A DNA stretch of 64,000 bases from Flavobacterium limnophilum (lineage in GTDB: Bacteria; Bacteroidota; Bacteroidia; Flavobacteriales; Flavobacteriaceae), in the NCBI RefSeq assembly GCF_027111315.2, contig NZ_CP114289.2, positions 3,844,001 through 3,908,000 of the forward strand, in the 5' to 3' direction. The notes below the pieces were generated by a model. It did no database searches. It saw only the letters and a list, made by a program, of their open reading frames with translations, and was not told the origin of the DNA. Every line of letters starts with the position of its first letter. Positions within the stretch are counted from its first letter, which is position 1. Of this stretch, positions 34,039 through 42,782 are shown piece after piece. The translations under genes and the position numbers were made by a program.

Positions 34039-35343
34039 ATGCCAAAATTTCTCCTAAGCCTGATATTTATATGCTTGACTTCGCTATCGTGGAGCCAGGA
34101 TTCCCCGCAAGAAAAACTAGAAGCACGCAAAGCCCAAATCCAAAAAGAGATTAGGGAAAATGAAGAGTTGTTGAAATCAGTCAAGAAAAAAGAAAAATCG
34201 GCCGTGCATGTCATTGTCATTCAGGCCAATAAAATAAAACTCAAGGAAAAACTAATCAATACCACCGAAAGACAAAAGAAGTTGTTGAGCAATGATATGT
34301 ACATCAATCAATTGAAAATCAACAAGCTCAATAGGGAACTGGAAGTGCTCAAGGAAGATTATGCCGAGATGATCGTCAAATCGTATAAAAGCAGATCAGA
34401 ACAAAGCAGGGCCATGTTTATATTGTCGTCCGAGAATTTTCTACAGGCCTATAAAAGAGCCCAGTATATGAAACAATATACCGGCTACAGAAAAATGCAG
34501 GGGGAGGAAATAAGTTCAAAATCCAAACAACTTGTTGATTATAACGGGAAATTGGATATTCAAAAAACAGCCAAGCAAAAACTGATTGCCGAAAACGAAA
34601 AAGAACGATTGTCATTGTTGAAGGAAAAGCAAGAGCAACAAAAAGTAATCAATTCCATCAAGAAAGACAAGAAAAAATTAACTGCCGAAATCAAGAAAAA
34701 ACAACAGGAATCAAGAGCCATCGACAGACAAATTGATAGATTGATTCGAGAAGCCATTGCCGAAGCCAATAGAAAAACAGCGTTGGAAGTAGCGATGAGA
34801 AAAGCTGAAGCCAGTGCGAAAGCCGGAGAAACAAAAGAAGAAACGAAAACACGTGCCAAAGCCATTGTTTCATCTTCTGCAGCGGTATCTTCTTCCAAAA
34901 TTGTATTGACGCCTGAAGCCAAGTTAATTGCCGATAATTTCAAAGCAAACAGGGGTCGATTGCCTTTTCCAGTCGAGAAAGGTTTTATTTCGCTAGGTTA
35001 CGGAAATCAACCACATCCCGTTTTTCCGGCTTTAACAGTTCATAACAGTGGAGTGGAAATCACCACGGAACAAGGATCCAATGCCAGAGCCGTTTTTGAT
35101 GGCGAGGTATCAACTGTTTATGTTATAACTCCCGTGAGTAAAGCTGTACTGATAAAACATGGAGATTATTTTACGTTATATCATAATTTAAGCTCGGTAT
35201 TTGTAAATGTAGGCGACAAGGTAAAAATAAAACAAAGCATAGGAAAAATAAGAACTAGTGGTGATACTGGAAAAACAGTTCTTAAGTTTGTTATCAAGCA
35301 AAACACAACTTATCAGAATCCAGCCAGCTGGTTGTCAAACTAA
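34039..35343 (+). CDS. EnvC-like murein hydrolase activator, degenerate LytM/M23 domain
   Basis: The 434-aa periplasmic protein has a signal peptide (MPKFLLSLIFICLTSLSWSQ) and a long coiled coil (about residues 20-270, Lys/Glu/Gln-rich). The C-terminal M23 (LytM) domain is about 125 aa. Zinc ligands of active M23 peptidases are altered: the GxxxD site reads GVEITT and the final HxH is replaced by VLKFVIK. It therefore probably binds and activates an amidase during cell separation rather than cutting peptidoglycan itself, as E. coli EnvC does. The start at 34039 is preferred to the upstream TTG at 34018. It ends the TPR-DUF4292 operon. Confidence 0.87.
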   Translation: MPKFLLSLIFICLTSLSWSQDSPQEKLEARKAQIQKEIRENEELLKSVKKKEKSAVHVIVIQANKIKLKEKLINTTERQKKLLSNDMYINQLKINKLNRELEVLKEDYAEMIVKSYKSRSEQSRAMFILSSENFLQAYKRAQYMKQYTGYRKMQGEEISSKSKQLVDYNGKLDIQKTAKQKLIAENEKERLSLLKEKQEQQKVINSIKKDKKKLTAEIKKKQQESRAIDRQIDRLIREAIAEANRKTALEVAMRKAEASAKAGETKEETKTRAKAIVSSSAAVSSSKIVLTPEAKLIADNFKANRGRLPFPVEKGFISLGYGNQPHPVFPALTVHNSGVEITTEQGSNARAVFDGEVSTVYVITPVSKAVLIKHGDYFTLYHNLSSVFVNVGDKVKIKQSIGKIRTSGDTGKTVLKFVIKQNTTYQNPASWLSN

Positions 35344-35368
35344 AAAATTAAATTTACTCCAAAGAACA

Positions 35369-35404
35369 AACCCGACAGTTTTCAGAAAACTGTCGGGTTT
35401 TGTG
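35369..35404. terminator. Strong bidirectional terminator
   Basis: AACCCGACAGTTTTC and GAAAACTGTCGGGTT around one A, with an A-run before and T-run after. It separates the convergent EnvC-like and transglutaminase genes. Confidence 0.9.
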
Positions 35405-35419
35405 ATATAAATAGTTTGC

Positions 35420-36400
35420 TTATTGTTGTTGCTGTTCTTGCTGCTTCTGTTGGTGTTGCAACTGAACATGATGTTGCTCGATATAATCCAGTTGAGCTTG
35501 TTCTTCCACCGTCATTTTCTGGAGCTGAACATTGTTGATTTCTTCAAATTGTCTTCCGTCTTCGTAACCAATAGACACGGAAACCGAAAGTGTTTGTTTG
35601 GCAAATCCCTTGAAAGTTCCCTTTACAAGCGTGCAATCGTAGAAATTTCTTCCCACCGAAAGTTTGACATGGTTGTCCATCGTCCAGATATTATTCGTTG
35701 GATCAAGTCCTAGCCAGCCTTGTGTTGGAGTGTAAATTTCTACCCAGGCATGCGTGGCACCTTCTCCCCTGAGACCGCTTTCGTTGGGACAAACATAGCC
35801 GCTCACGTATCTGGAGGGAATTCCAACAGTGCGCAAAAGTTGCAGCAATATATGGGCAAAGTCTTGGCAAACCCCTTTTCTAATTTCCAATATTTCGTCA
35901 AGGGTGGTTTGTACGGTGGTAATTCCCTTGGTATAAGTAAAGTGTTTGAATATGTATTCATTGCATTCTTGGGCAATGGCTATGATGGATTTCTCCGGAA
36001 GATTAATCTTTTTTAAAATAAGGTTAATTTGTTTTTGCTTTTCGATAGTTTCGGGATAGCACAGCCGTTGCAAAAAAATGCTTTTTTCCTTCTCTTTTGT
36101 CAAATCTTCGACAGTTGTGGTGTCTATTTCGGGAATTTTGAGCGAATGATTGACGCGTACCAACATTCGGGATTCTATGGTCATTTCGGTGTGGGCTTCC
36201 AAATTGTTGAAATTCCCCACCCTGTTGCCGTAATAATCGTGTGAAATTTCCAAATTGGGATTATGACTTATCGAAATCTGGTGCTGCAGCACGTCTTGAT
36301 TGTCAAAGTTGTGCGGGAACAATCGTATCTCGTTGATACTTTCTTTAATTGGCCAAGTGTATTGGTACTTCGTGATGTGGACTATTTTGAAGACTGCCAT
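35420..36400 (-). CDS. Transglutaminase-like cysteine protein
   Basis: The 326-aa protein has an N-terminal beta-sandwich (bacterial transglutaminase N-terminal region) and a transglutaminase core. The triad lies in RKGVCQDFAHILLQ (Cys), GATHAWVEIY (His) and LGLDPTNN (Asp). It lacks a signal peptide. The last 20 residues are nearly all Gln/His (QHHVQLQHQQKQQEQQQQ). It ends the operon with alpha-E and ATP-grasp genes, with 6 bp to the former. Such trios are predicted to make and process a peptide tag or small peptide; the reaction is not known. Confidence 0.88.
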   Translation of the reverse strand: MAVFKIVHITKYQYTWPIKESINEIRLFPHNFDNQDVLQHQISISHNPNLEISHDYYGNRVGNFNNLEAHTEMTIESRMLVRVNHSLKIPEIDTTTVEDLTKEKEKSIFLQRLCYPETIEKQKQINLILKKINLPEKSIIAIAQECNEYIFKHFTYTKGITTVQTTLDEILEIRKGVCQDFAHILLQLLRTVGIPSRYVSGYVCPNESGLRGEGATHAWVEIYTPTQGWLGLDPTNNIWTMDNHVKLSVGRNFYDCTLVKGTFKGFAKQTLSVSVSIGYEDGRQFEEINNVQLQKMTVEEQAQLDYIEQHHVQLQHQQKQQEQQQQ

Positions 36401-36406
36401 TTTTTT

Positions 36407-37360
36407 TTAGGTATAGGAGAAGAATAATTTAGAAAAGTCCGTCGAAAACTGAATCAATTGTTTCTTGGTTTCGTTCAAAACGTCTTCTAATTGTTTGTTG
36501 GTCAGGTTGTAATAATCGGTAAATTCAATCAAGCTTTTTAGCCTTCCAAATTGATTTTGCAAGGTTCGTGCTTCGCTGGAGTTGTTGTCCATAATTAGAT
36601 TGTCTAAATATTTATCCAAAATTTCTAAAGTATATATCACGGAATGAGAGAAATCACGGTTAAAAATCACGTGTTGCACCACTTTGCGATTGTGGGGAAT
36701 GTTGCTGTAACTTTTTAAATATTGTTCGTAACCCGATAGCGACAACAACAATCTTCTCCAGTACAATAAATCTTCTTCCCCGTCAAGATTGTAATTAATG
36801 GGTTTGAAATAGGCCTGCGTCATCGAAATGGTTTGCAAACAACGTTCTATCTGTTTGCCAATGCTTGAAAAACACCAGCCCATACCTCTCGGCATCGTAA
36901 CGTGCAATATTCCGTTGTAAAGCAAAAGGTCTTCTTTGAGTTCGGTAATGATACTTAATGCTTCGTGGGTTTCCAGCTTTTTGGACAAGTCAGGCGAATT
37001 CATGAAATGATAGATGGTGTTGATGTGTTCCCAAAGTTCTTTGGTTATTTTGTCTTGGGAACCTCTGGCATTTTCGCGCGCTTTAACCACAAGGTTTTTA
37101 ACCGAATTGCTGTTTTGATTGTCGCAAATGATGTATTTCAAAACGAAATTTGTGTCGTATTGAGATTGGACGATTTGATTTCTGGACAAATCCGTGTAAT
37201 ATTCCAACAAAGGTTTGTATCCTTGGGAATCATTCATTTCTTTGTCAAAAGACAAGATGTAGAATGTGTTTAGCGTGAGCAGCATTCCATCTGCTCTTTC
37301 CATATATCGGTTGAGCCAGAACATTCCATCTGCAACTCGGCTGAGCATGTTTGTTTTCAT
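36407..37360 (-). CDS. Alpha-E domain protein (DUF403)
   Basis: The 317-aa protein is all-helical, starting MLSRVADGMFWLNRYMERADG, which is the typical opening of the alpha-E family. No membrane segment or signal is present. It nearly always sits beside a circularly permuted ATP-grasp protein, as here, and may be a partner subunit. It is 6 bp from the transglutaminase gene and 70 bp from the ATP-grasp gene. Confidence 0.92.
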   Translation of the reverse strand: MKTNMLSRVADGMFWLNRYMERADGMLLTLNTFYILSFDKEMNDSQGYKPLLEYYTDLSRNQIVQSQYDTNFVLKYIICDNQNSNSVKNLVVKARENARGSQDKITKELWEHINTIYHFMNSPDLSKKLETHEALSIITELKEDLLLYNGILHVTMPRGMGWCFSSIGKQIERCLQTISMTQAYFKPINYNLDGEEDLLYWRRLLLSLSGYEQYLKSYSNIPHNRKVVQHVIFNRDFSHSVIYTLEILDKYLDNLIMDNNSSEARTLQNQFGRLKSLIEFTDYYNLTNKQLEDVLNETKKQLIQFSTDFSKLFFSYT

Positions 37361-37368
37361 CTTAATTT

Positions 37369-37412
37369 GTCATCGCGAGGAATTGCGAGGCAGGTGGCAA
37401 AGCAATCTCATC
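37369..37412. repeat. Intergenic repeat of the GCGAGGAA...GCAATCTC type
   Basis: GTCATCGCGAGGAATTGCGA begins at 37369 and GCAAAGCAATCTCATC ends near 37412. This resembles a repeat widespread in Bacteroidetes genomes. It splits the ATP-grasp and alpha-E genes of one operon. Confidence 0.65.
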
Positions 37413-37430
37413 CTCTAATTAATACAGTTT

Positions 37431-38867
37431 TTATTCAATAATCCAGGTGTCTTTACTTCCTCCTCCTTGGGAAGAATTGACCACCAATGAGCCTTCGGTC
37501 AATGCTACTCTTGTCAATCCGCCGGGAACAATTTCCACACCGTTGGGACCGCACAAGGCATAAGGTCTTAAATCTACGTGGCGCAGTTTCAGTTCGCCAT
37601 CAATCAGGCAAGGCACGGTGCTGAGTTGGATTATCGGTTGGGCTATGAAATTTCGAGGATTGGCCAAAATCGCAATTTTCCCTTTTTCCAGTTCTTCCTC
37701 GGTGGCTTTGTTTCCCATAATCATTCCGTAGCCGCCACTTTGGTTGGTTTCCTTGATGACCATGTTGCCCATATCGGCAAATACCAGTTCCCGTTCCTCT
37801 TTGTTTTCCATTTGATAGGTAGGAACATTTTTAAGGATGGGCTCTTCGTTAAGATAAAATTTAATCATGTCGGGAACATAAGCATAAACCGCTTTGTCAT
37901 CGGCAACACCATTTCCAACGGCATTCACCAAGGCAACATTTCCCTGTTTATAAGCACTGATAAGACCGGGAACGCCCAAGGTGCTTTCGGGTCTGAAAAC
38001 CAATGGATCCAGGTAATCATCATCCAAACGTCTGTAAATCACGTCCACTTGTTGTAAACCAGAAGTGGTTTTCATGTACACCCTGTTGTTGTTGACCACC
38101 AAATCACGTCCTTCCACAAGAGGAACTCCCATTTGTCTAGCCAAAAAAGTGTGCTCGTAATAAGCCGAATTATAGATGCCAGGAGTGAGCAAAACCACAT
38201 TTGGATTCGAAATGTTTCTTGGTGACATCGAAATGAGGATGTTGTGCAAAATCATGGGATATTTCCCCACCATGCTCACGTGGTTGGAAGTAAGCATTTC
38301 GGGAAAGATTCGTTTCGTGATTTCTCGGTTTTCCAGCATGTAACTCACGCCGCTTGGACATCTAAGATTGTCTTCCAAGACATAAAATTCTCCTTTTGCG
38401 CCTCGAATCAAATCGATTCCCGCAATGTGGATGTGGATATTGTGGGGCACTTTTATGCCATGCACTTCCTGAAGATAATGCGGACAAGAAGAAACCAAAG
38501 CCGCAGGAATCAATCCTTCTTTTATGATCAATTGTTCGTTGTAAACATCTTCCAAGAACAAGTTGAGTGCTTTTAGTCTTTGTTTAATCCCTGATTCTAC
38601 CTCATGCCATTCTTTTTGGGTAATAATTCTCGGGATGATGTCAAACGGAAAAATTCTTTCAATGCCTTGATTGTCGTCGCTGTAAACGGTAAAAGTGATA
38701 CCCTGATTCATAAAGAAATCAGCTGCCTGTTTTTGCTTTTGGGTTAAATTTTCGGGATTAAGGTTTTGGATGGTTTGCAGCACCTTGGAATAAGAGGTTC
38801 GAACTCCTTTACTAGAAAACATTTCATCCCAACCATTAGGGTTTAATTTCGGTATCGACTTCGCCAT
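37431..38867 (-). CDS. Circularly permuted ATP-grasp protein (type 2)
   Basis: The roughly 478-aa cytoplasmic protein belongs to the DUF404/407 circularly permuted ATP-grasp group. Characteristic segments are LEDNLRCPSGVSYMLENR, VIYRRLDDDYLDPLVF, AVGNGVADDKAVYAYVP and KETNQSGGYGM. ATP-grasp enzymes form acyl-phosphate intermediates and then amide bonds, so peptide or amide ligation is expected. The start could be 38876 or 38867 (MAKSIPKLNPNGWDEM). It heads the operon with alpha-E and transglutaminase genes. Confidence 0.93.
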   Translation of the reverse strand: MAKSIPKLNPNGWDEMFSSKGVRTSYSKVLQTIQNLNPENLTQKQKQAADFFMNQGITFTVYSDDNQGIERIFPFDIIPRIITQKEWHEVESGIKQRLKALNLFLEDVYNEQLIIKEGLIPAALVSSCPHYLQEVHGIKVPHNIHIHIAGIDLIRGAKGEFYVLEDNLRCPSGVSYMLENREITKRIFPEMLTSNHVSMVGKYPMILHNILISMSPRNISNPNVVLLTPGIYNSAYYEHTFLARQMGVPLVEGRDLVVNNNRVYMKTTSGLQQVDVIYRRLDDDYLDPLVFRPESTLGVPGLISAYKQGNVALVNAVGNGVADDKAVYAYVPDMIKFYLNEEPILKNVPTYQMENKEERELVFADMGNMVIKETNQSGGYGMIMGNKATEEELEKGKIAILANPRNFIAQPIIQLSTVPCLIDGELKLRHVDLRPYALCGPNGVEIVPGGLTRVALTEGSLVVNSSQGGGSKDTWIIE

Positions 38868-38876
38868 ATCTTTCAT

Positions 38877-39290
38877 TGTTAAATAGTGCTACTTTTTACT
38901 GTTTTTACTGTAAAAAATAGTGATTTTAGACAAATTTATTATTTTATTTTTGCTATAATGTCTTTTTTGTTGAGTATTTAATAATTTATGCCATATTCGT
39001 TGTTTTGATAATTATTTTTGACAATTATATTTTTTTTTAATCTCGTTTTTTCAATTCTGCAATTATATAAAGCGGTAAAATGATTAATAACCCTGTTTTT
39101 TATAGGGTTACATGTAAAAATAGTGAATCAATATAAAGACAAAGGTATTTTTTATACGGGGGTAGTTGGAAATAATGGATTTTTAAATTTAGCGACCTAT
39201 TGAAGAGATTTCAAGGTTTTAAAGTGGTATTTTTTCACCTAATTTCAATTTAATTGGCATTTTATCCAAAAAAACAGGATTAATAAATTG
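38877..39290. other. AT-rich intergenic stretch
   Basis: No gene is visible on either strand. A weak hairpin (AACCCT/AGGGTT) lies near 39090-39110. It separates the ATP-grasp operon from the deacetylase gene and probably holds the promoter of the former, though no clear TAnnTTTG box was found. Confidence 0.5.
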
Positions 39291-40100
39291 TCATTTTTTG
39301 AAAGAGGATTCAACAGCTTTGAGCATCCCGTCAGCAGACAAGGAACCGGGAACAATTAATCTCCTGATGGTGAAGAGTGGCTCGTCAGGATTACTCTTTG
39401 TCGAAAGGATAAAGCCAAGCTGGTAGCCATTGTTTTTTAATTTGGCAATAGCTTGTGAATTCCATTCGCCACAGGGATAAGCGAAATAATTTATGGGTTT
39501 TCCGGTAATGGATTCCAATTGTTTTTTGGGATTTATAATCTGTATGTTCCAGTCTGCCTCTTTATATTTTGTTACCGGATGATGATCCCAAGTGTGCGCG
39601 CCAATGCCGTTTCCACTATCCGATAAATCTTTGATTTGGGCTTTGGTCATGTATCCTGGGCGGTTGATGGAAACGGTCATAATAAAAAATACGCCCTTGT
39701 AACCATATTTGTTCATTTCTGGAGCACCAATTCGGTAGTGTTCCTCGCGAGTATCGTCAAAGGTGATTATTATGGGTTTTGGAGGCAGGTTTCCGTCGTT
39801 AACCAAATATTGATATAACTGATCCGGTAAAACGGTATGGTATCCGTTGTCATGCAAAGCTTTCATTTGCTGGGCAAAATGGACGGGGGAAACAGAATAA
39901 ATTTTCATGTTTTTTCCGTCACTCCCAAGAATATTCCGGATGCGATGATAACACAATACGGGGATTTCCGGTTTTAGAACTATTTTTGCCGAATGAACCA
40001 TTCTTTTTTCAGGAACTTCCCTTTTTATCGTTTCAGATTTAAAGAGAATTGCCATCGATAAAATCAATCCAGCCAGAAATGAAGGTAGAATATGTTTCAT
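39291..40100 (-). CDS. Polysaccharide deacetylase (CE4 family)
   Basis: The 269-aa protein has an N-terminal signal or anchor (LPSFLAGLILSMAILF) and a NodB domain. Motif 1 is ITFDDTRE (two metal/base Asp, with Thr instead of the usual Gly), motif 2 is GAHTWDHHPV, and a late FAYPCGEW motif is present. Such enzymes remove acetyl groups from GlcNAc-containing glycans or from peptidoglycan. It is 12 bp from the upstream lipoprotein gene and probably co-transcribed. The actual substrate is unknown. Confidence 0.88.
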   Translation of the reverse strand: MKHILPSFLAGLILSMAILFKSETIKREVPEKRMVHSAKIVLKPEIPVLCYHRIRNILGSDGKNMKIYSVSPVHFAQQMKALHDNGYHTVLPDQLYQYLVNDGNLPPKPIIITFDDTREEHYRIGAPEMNKYGYKGVFFIMTVSINRPGYMTKAQIKDLSDSGNGIGAHTWDHHPVTKYKEADWNIQIINPKKQLESITGKPINYFAYPCGEWNSQAIAKLKNNGYQLGFILSTKSNPDEPLFTIRRLIVPGSLSADGMLKAVESSFKK

Positions 40101-40112
40101 GATTCATGTGAA

Positions 40113-41150
40113 TTATTGATATTGTATATAAATGGGCTTGGGCGTAAATCGCAACAACTCGGCCGGAGTATAAAGACCGTTTGGATTTGATTTGGTGTCA
40201 TTTTTATAAAACAATTTGAAACCGGTAAATTGTACGGGTTCTCTATAAATATAGGCTAGATATGAAGATTTTTTGAGGGTTTTGTTGCCAAAACCATCCA
40301 TGTTCATGACCACTTGTACTTCTGGGACAGTTTTAATATTTTTATAGCCGGTCACCATTTGTTGCGTAAAACGATGCACTACCAAAACTTTCGGTGGCAG
40401 TTTGTTTTTTCGCACCAGATTTGCCAAAATTTCGACGGCATCATTGATGTCGTCTGAAGTGAAAGTGCCGATTTTTGTTCCGGGAACTTCTCCGTTTTTC
40501 ATCGAATATTCAGGATCAATAGCCAAATGTACATTGGGTAATTTCAAGTATTTTTCGAGCGTGGCCACTTCCGTTTTCACGGTACTATGTCCTACTTGAA
40601 CGTCAAGAAACACCAATGCATTAATAGGCTTTGCCCAATCCATAATGATGTCAATTTGATGAAATGGCATCCGCAATCGGTGCAAATTTGTTTTTCCCGG
40701 AGAACCCTGAGCCGTAATGGCTATGTAATGCAAGGCAGGAATCGTTTTTATGGTTGGATCGGCGGCTTGCCACTGAGCCACTTCCCACTTTAGTTTTTTT
40801 AGCATGGCATCTTTAGGCAATTCTCCCAAAACTCCCATCTTTTTGGAATACAAGTTTCCATAAAAAGCAATGATTCTGTTATAAGGAAGGATGGCTCCCT
40901 GCAATGGATAAGGCTTGTTCTTGACAGGCCATCTGCCCGATTTGTCGTTGTTGCTTAAGGCAAACATGCGTTGGTTATAGTCGGCAGTGTCTATGATGGA
41001 GGCCGTGGTTTCAGGATTGGGGCCAGTGGTTGTTTTTTTTTCTTTTTCGATGAGTGCATCGGTAGCTTTGGCCCTGTCGCAACTGCTGCCATAGAGCAAG
41101 AACGAGAGCAAAAACACCCGAATCAGGAAGCTAAGTGCCAGTGTTTTCAT
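40113..41150 (-). CDS. Lipoprotein of unknown function, co-transcribed with the deacetylase
   Basis: The 345-aa product has a lipoprotein signal ending LLYGSSC (Cys24) and a Thr/Lys/Glu-rich linker. The body of about 290 residues alternates strands and helices (LVFLDVQVGH, NVHLAIDPEYSM, VLVVHRFTQQMV). The acidic residue in HLAIDPEY and the barrel-like periodicity suggest a TIM-barrel glycosidase-like fold, but I recognise no family. The start at 41150 is preferred to 41174 for the clean signal peptide. Pairing with a CE4 enzyme hints at exopolysaccharide or cell-wall processing. Confidence 0.75.
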   Translation of the reverse strand: MKTLALSFLIRVFLLSFLLYGSSCDRAKATDALIEKEKKTTTGPNPETTASIIDTADYNQRMFALSNNDKSGRWPVKNKPYPLQGAILPYNRIIAFYGNLYSKKMGVLGELPKDAMLKKLKWEVAQWQAADPTIKTIPALHYIAITAQGSPGKTNLHRLRMPFHQIDIIMDWAKPINALVFLDVQVGHSTVKTEVATLEKYLKLPNVHLAIDPEYSMKNGEVPGTKIGTFTSDDINDAVEILANLVRKNKLPPKVLVVHRFTQQMVTGYKNIKTVPEVQVVMNMDGFGNKTLKKSSYLAYIYREPVQFTGFKLFYKNDTKSNPNGLYTPAELLRFTPKPIYIQYQ

Positions 41151-41340
41151 GATGCAGCCCTTTTTGGTTGTCACATAAAGATACGGGATTTAAAATCAAA
41201 TTCTAAATGAATTTCGAAATAATTAGTATTTAATCATTTAAAAGTCAAATAATTAAAACCAAATCAGTTCTGTTGTTTTTTAAAAGAAGAAGAAAAGAAT
41301 TGTCGAAATAAAAAATAAAAGACCATCATTTTTTATAGTG

Positions 41341-41412
41341 TAGCCCCGCCGAGAATCGAACTCGGATCAAAAGTTTAGGAAACTCCCATTCTATCCGTTG
41401 AACTACGGGGCT
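41341..41412 (-). tRNA. tRNA-Arg (anticodon CCT)
   Basis: The minus strand folds into a full cloverleaf of 71 nt plus an A discriminator. The acceptor stem is AGCCCCG/CGGGGCT, the D arm GTTC...GAAT, the anticodon loop TTCCTAA with CCT at its centre, the variable loop has 4 nt, and the T arm is CCGAG-TTCGATT-CTCGG. It reads AGG. CCA is not encoded. The flanking 41151-41340 and 41413-41684 are AT-rich with no other gene visible. Confidence 0.97.
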
Positions 41413-41684
41413 GAAAAACAATAATTCAAATTTGTGCCTATTTTTTTTTGGGTTTTAGGCAACGAAGTTTGCTGTAGTTTTTGGTTCACAAATGTATCAA
41501 ATTTATTCGAATTGAAAACTTTAAAAAGACAGATTTGAGACGATTTTTAACGTTGATTTTTGAAATTTTAAAAGGTAAATAAAAGATAGTATTCGATTAT
41601 AATTTGACAGTTTAGTATCTTTTTTAGGCTATTAATATTTTATATTTACAAGATTAATATATTCTCAATTTAAGACCTTATAAT

Positions 41685-42782
41685 ATGATTTTTAGAAAAA
41701 TACAGCTTGTAATTCTATTAATTTCCTTTTCATTCGTTTCCCTAGCCCAAAAGAAGGAAGAAACCCGATCGTTTTTTGAATATCAGGGAAGAATCGAAAA
41801 AATGCAAGACAATCAAGCGATTTTAGTTGGTGCCGCGTCTTCAGTTTCATTTGATTTCAAAGGAAATTCCTGTTCCATTTCGTTGCAAAGTCTGGTGGAT
41901 CATCAAAATTATGTTTCCCTGGAACTCGACGGAAAATACATAGGCAGAATTCGAATCGAAAAAGGAGATGTGAAATCCTTTCCAATCGTGGTTTCCGAAA
42001 AGAAAAAAACACACCATCTCGCCATTTACAAAGCGACCGAAGCGGCCAACGGCGGGGTTTTGTTTGCAGGAACAACAGCGAAATTAATAAAAAGTCCAGC
42101 GCCAAAAACCAAGAAAAAAATCGAACTCATAGGCGATTCCATCACTTGCGGATTTGGCAACGATGCCTCGACAATTCCTTGTGGAACTGGCGATTGGTAC
42201 GACCAACACAACGCCTATTGGGCTTATGGACCGGTACTTTCCAGAGCTTTGGATTTGGATTTTGTACTAAGTTCCGTTTCGGGCTACGGAATGTATCGCA
42301 ACTGGAACGACGAGCATCTCGAAGAACCGATTATCCCCGAGGTTTATGAAAATTTATACCTTAATAAAGACAGTTCTAAACCATACAATTTTAAATTTCA
42401 ACCCGATTTAGTGAGCATTTGTTTGGGAACCAACGACCTTTCCGAAGGCGATGGCAAAAAACCAAGATTGCCTTTTAATGAAGAAAAATATGTTTCGAAT
42501 TACATCGAATTCATCAAAACCGTTTACAAACACGCTCCCAATACTCGAATTGTTTTGCTTAATAGCCCAATGGTTTCGGGCGATAGAAATACAACTTTGG
42601 TCAATTGTTTGAAAAAAGTCATTCAAGCGTTCGAAAATGATACGGTTCATAAACCAATTGCCTTGTTCGAATTCCAACCGATGGTTCCAAAAGGTTGCGG
42701 TTATCATCCCGACATTGCCGATGATAAAGTGATGGCCGACCAATTAATTCCTTATTTTAAACAACTATTAAATGAAAAATAA
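41685..42782 (+). CDS. CE2-family acetylesterase (SGNH fold)
   Basis: The 365-aa periplasmic enzyme has a signal peptide (LVILLISFSFVSLAQ), an N-terminal jelly-roll of about 110 residues, and an SGNH hydrolase domain. The catalytic Ser152 is in IGDSITCGFG, the oxyanion residues include GTNDL, and His341 is in YHPDI. This two-domain layout is that of carbohydrate esterase family 2, known to remove acetyl groups from xylan and glucomannan. The stop overlaps the next gene by 11 bp. In this locus acetylated mannan is the likely substrate. Confidence 0.88.
   Translation: MIFRKIQLVILLISFSFVSLAQKKEETRSFFEYQGRIEKMQDNQAILVGAASSVSFDFKGNSCSISLQSLVDHQNYVSLELDGKYIGRIRIEKGDVKSFPIVVSEKKKTHHLAIYKATEAANGGVLFAGTTAKLIKSPAPKTKKKIELIGDSITCGFGNDASTIPCGTGDWYDQHNAYWAYGPVLSRALDLDFVLSSVSGYGMYRNWNDEHLEEPIIPEVYENLYLNKDSSKPYNFKFQPDLVSICLGTNDLSEGDGKKPRLPFNEEKYVSNYIEFIKTVYKHAPNTRIVLLNSPMVSGDRNTTLVNCLKKVIQAFENDTVHKPIALFEFQPMVPKGCGYHPDIADDKVMADQLIPYFKQLLNEK

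Noticed and set aside
41151..41684. Additional tRNA or prophage attachment site at tRNA-Arg
   Set aside because: No partial tRNA duplicate, integrase or phage gene is visible in the flanks.
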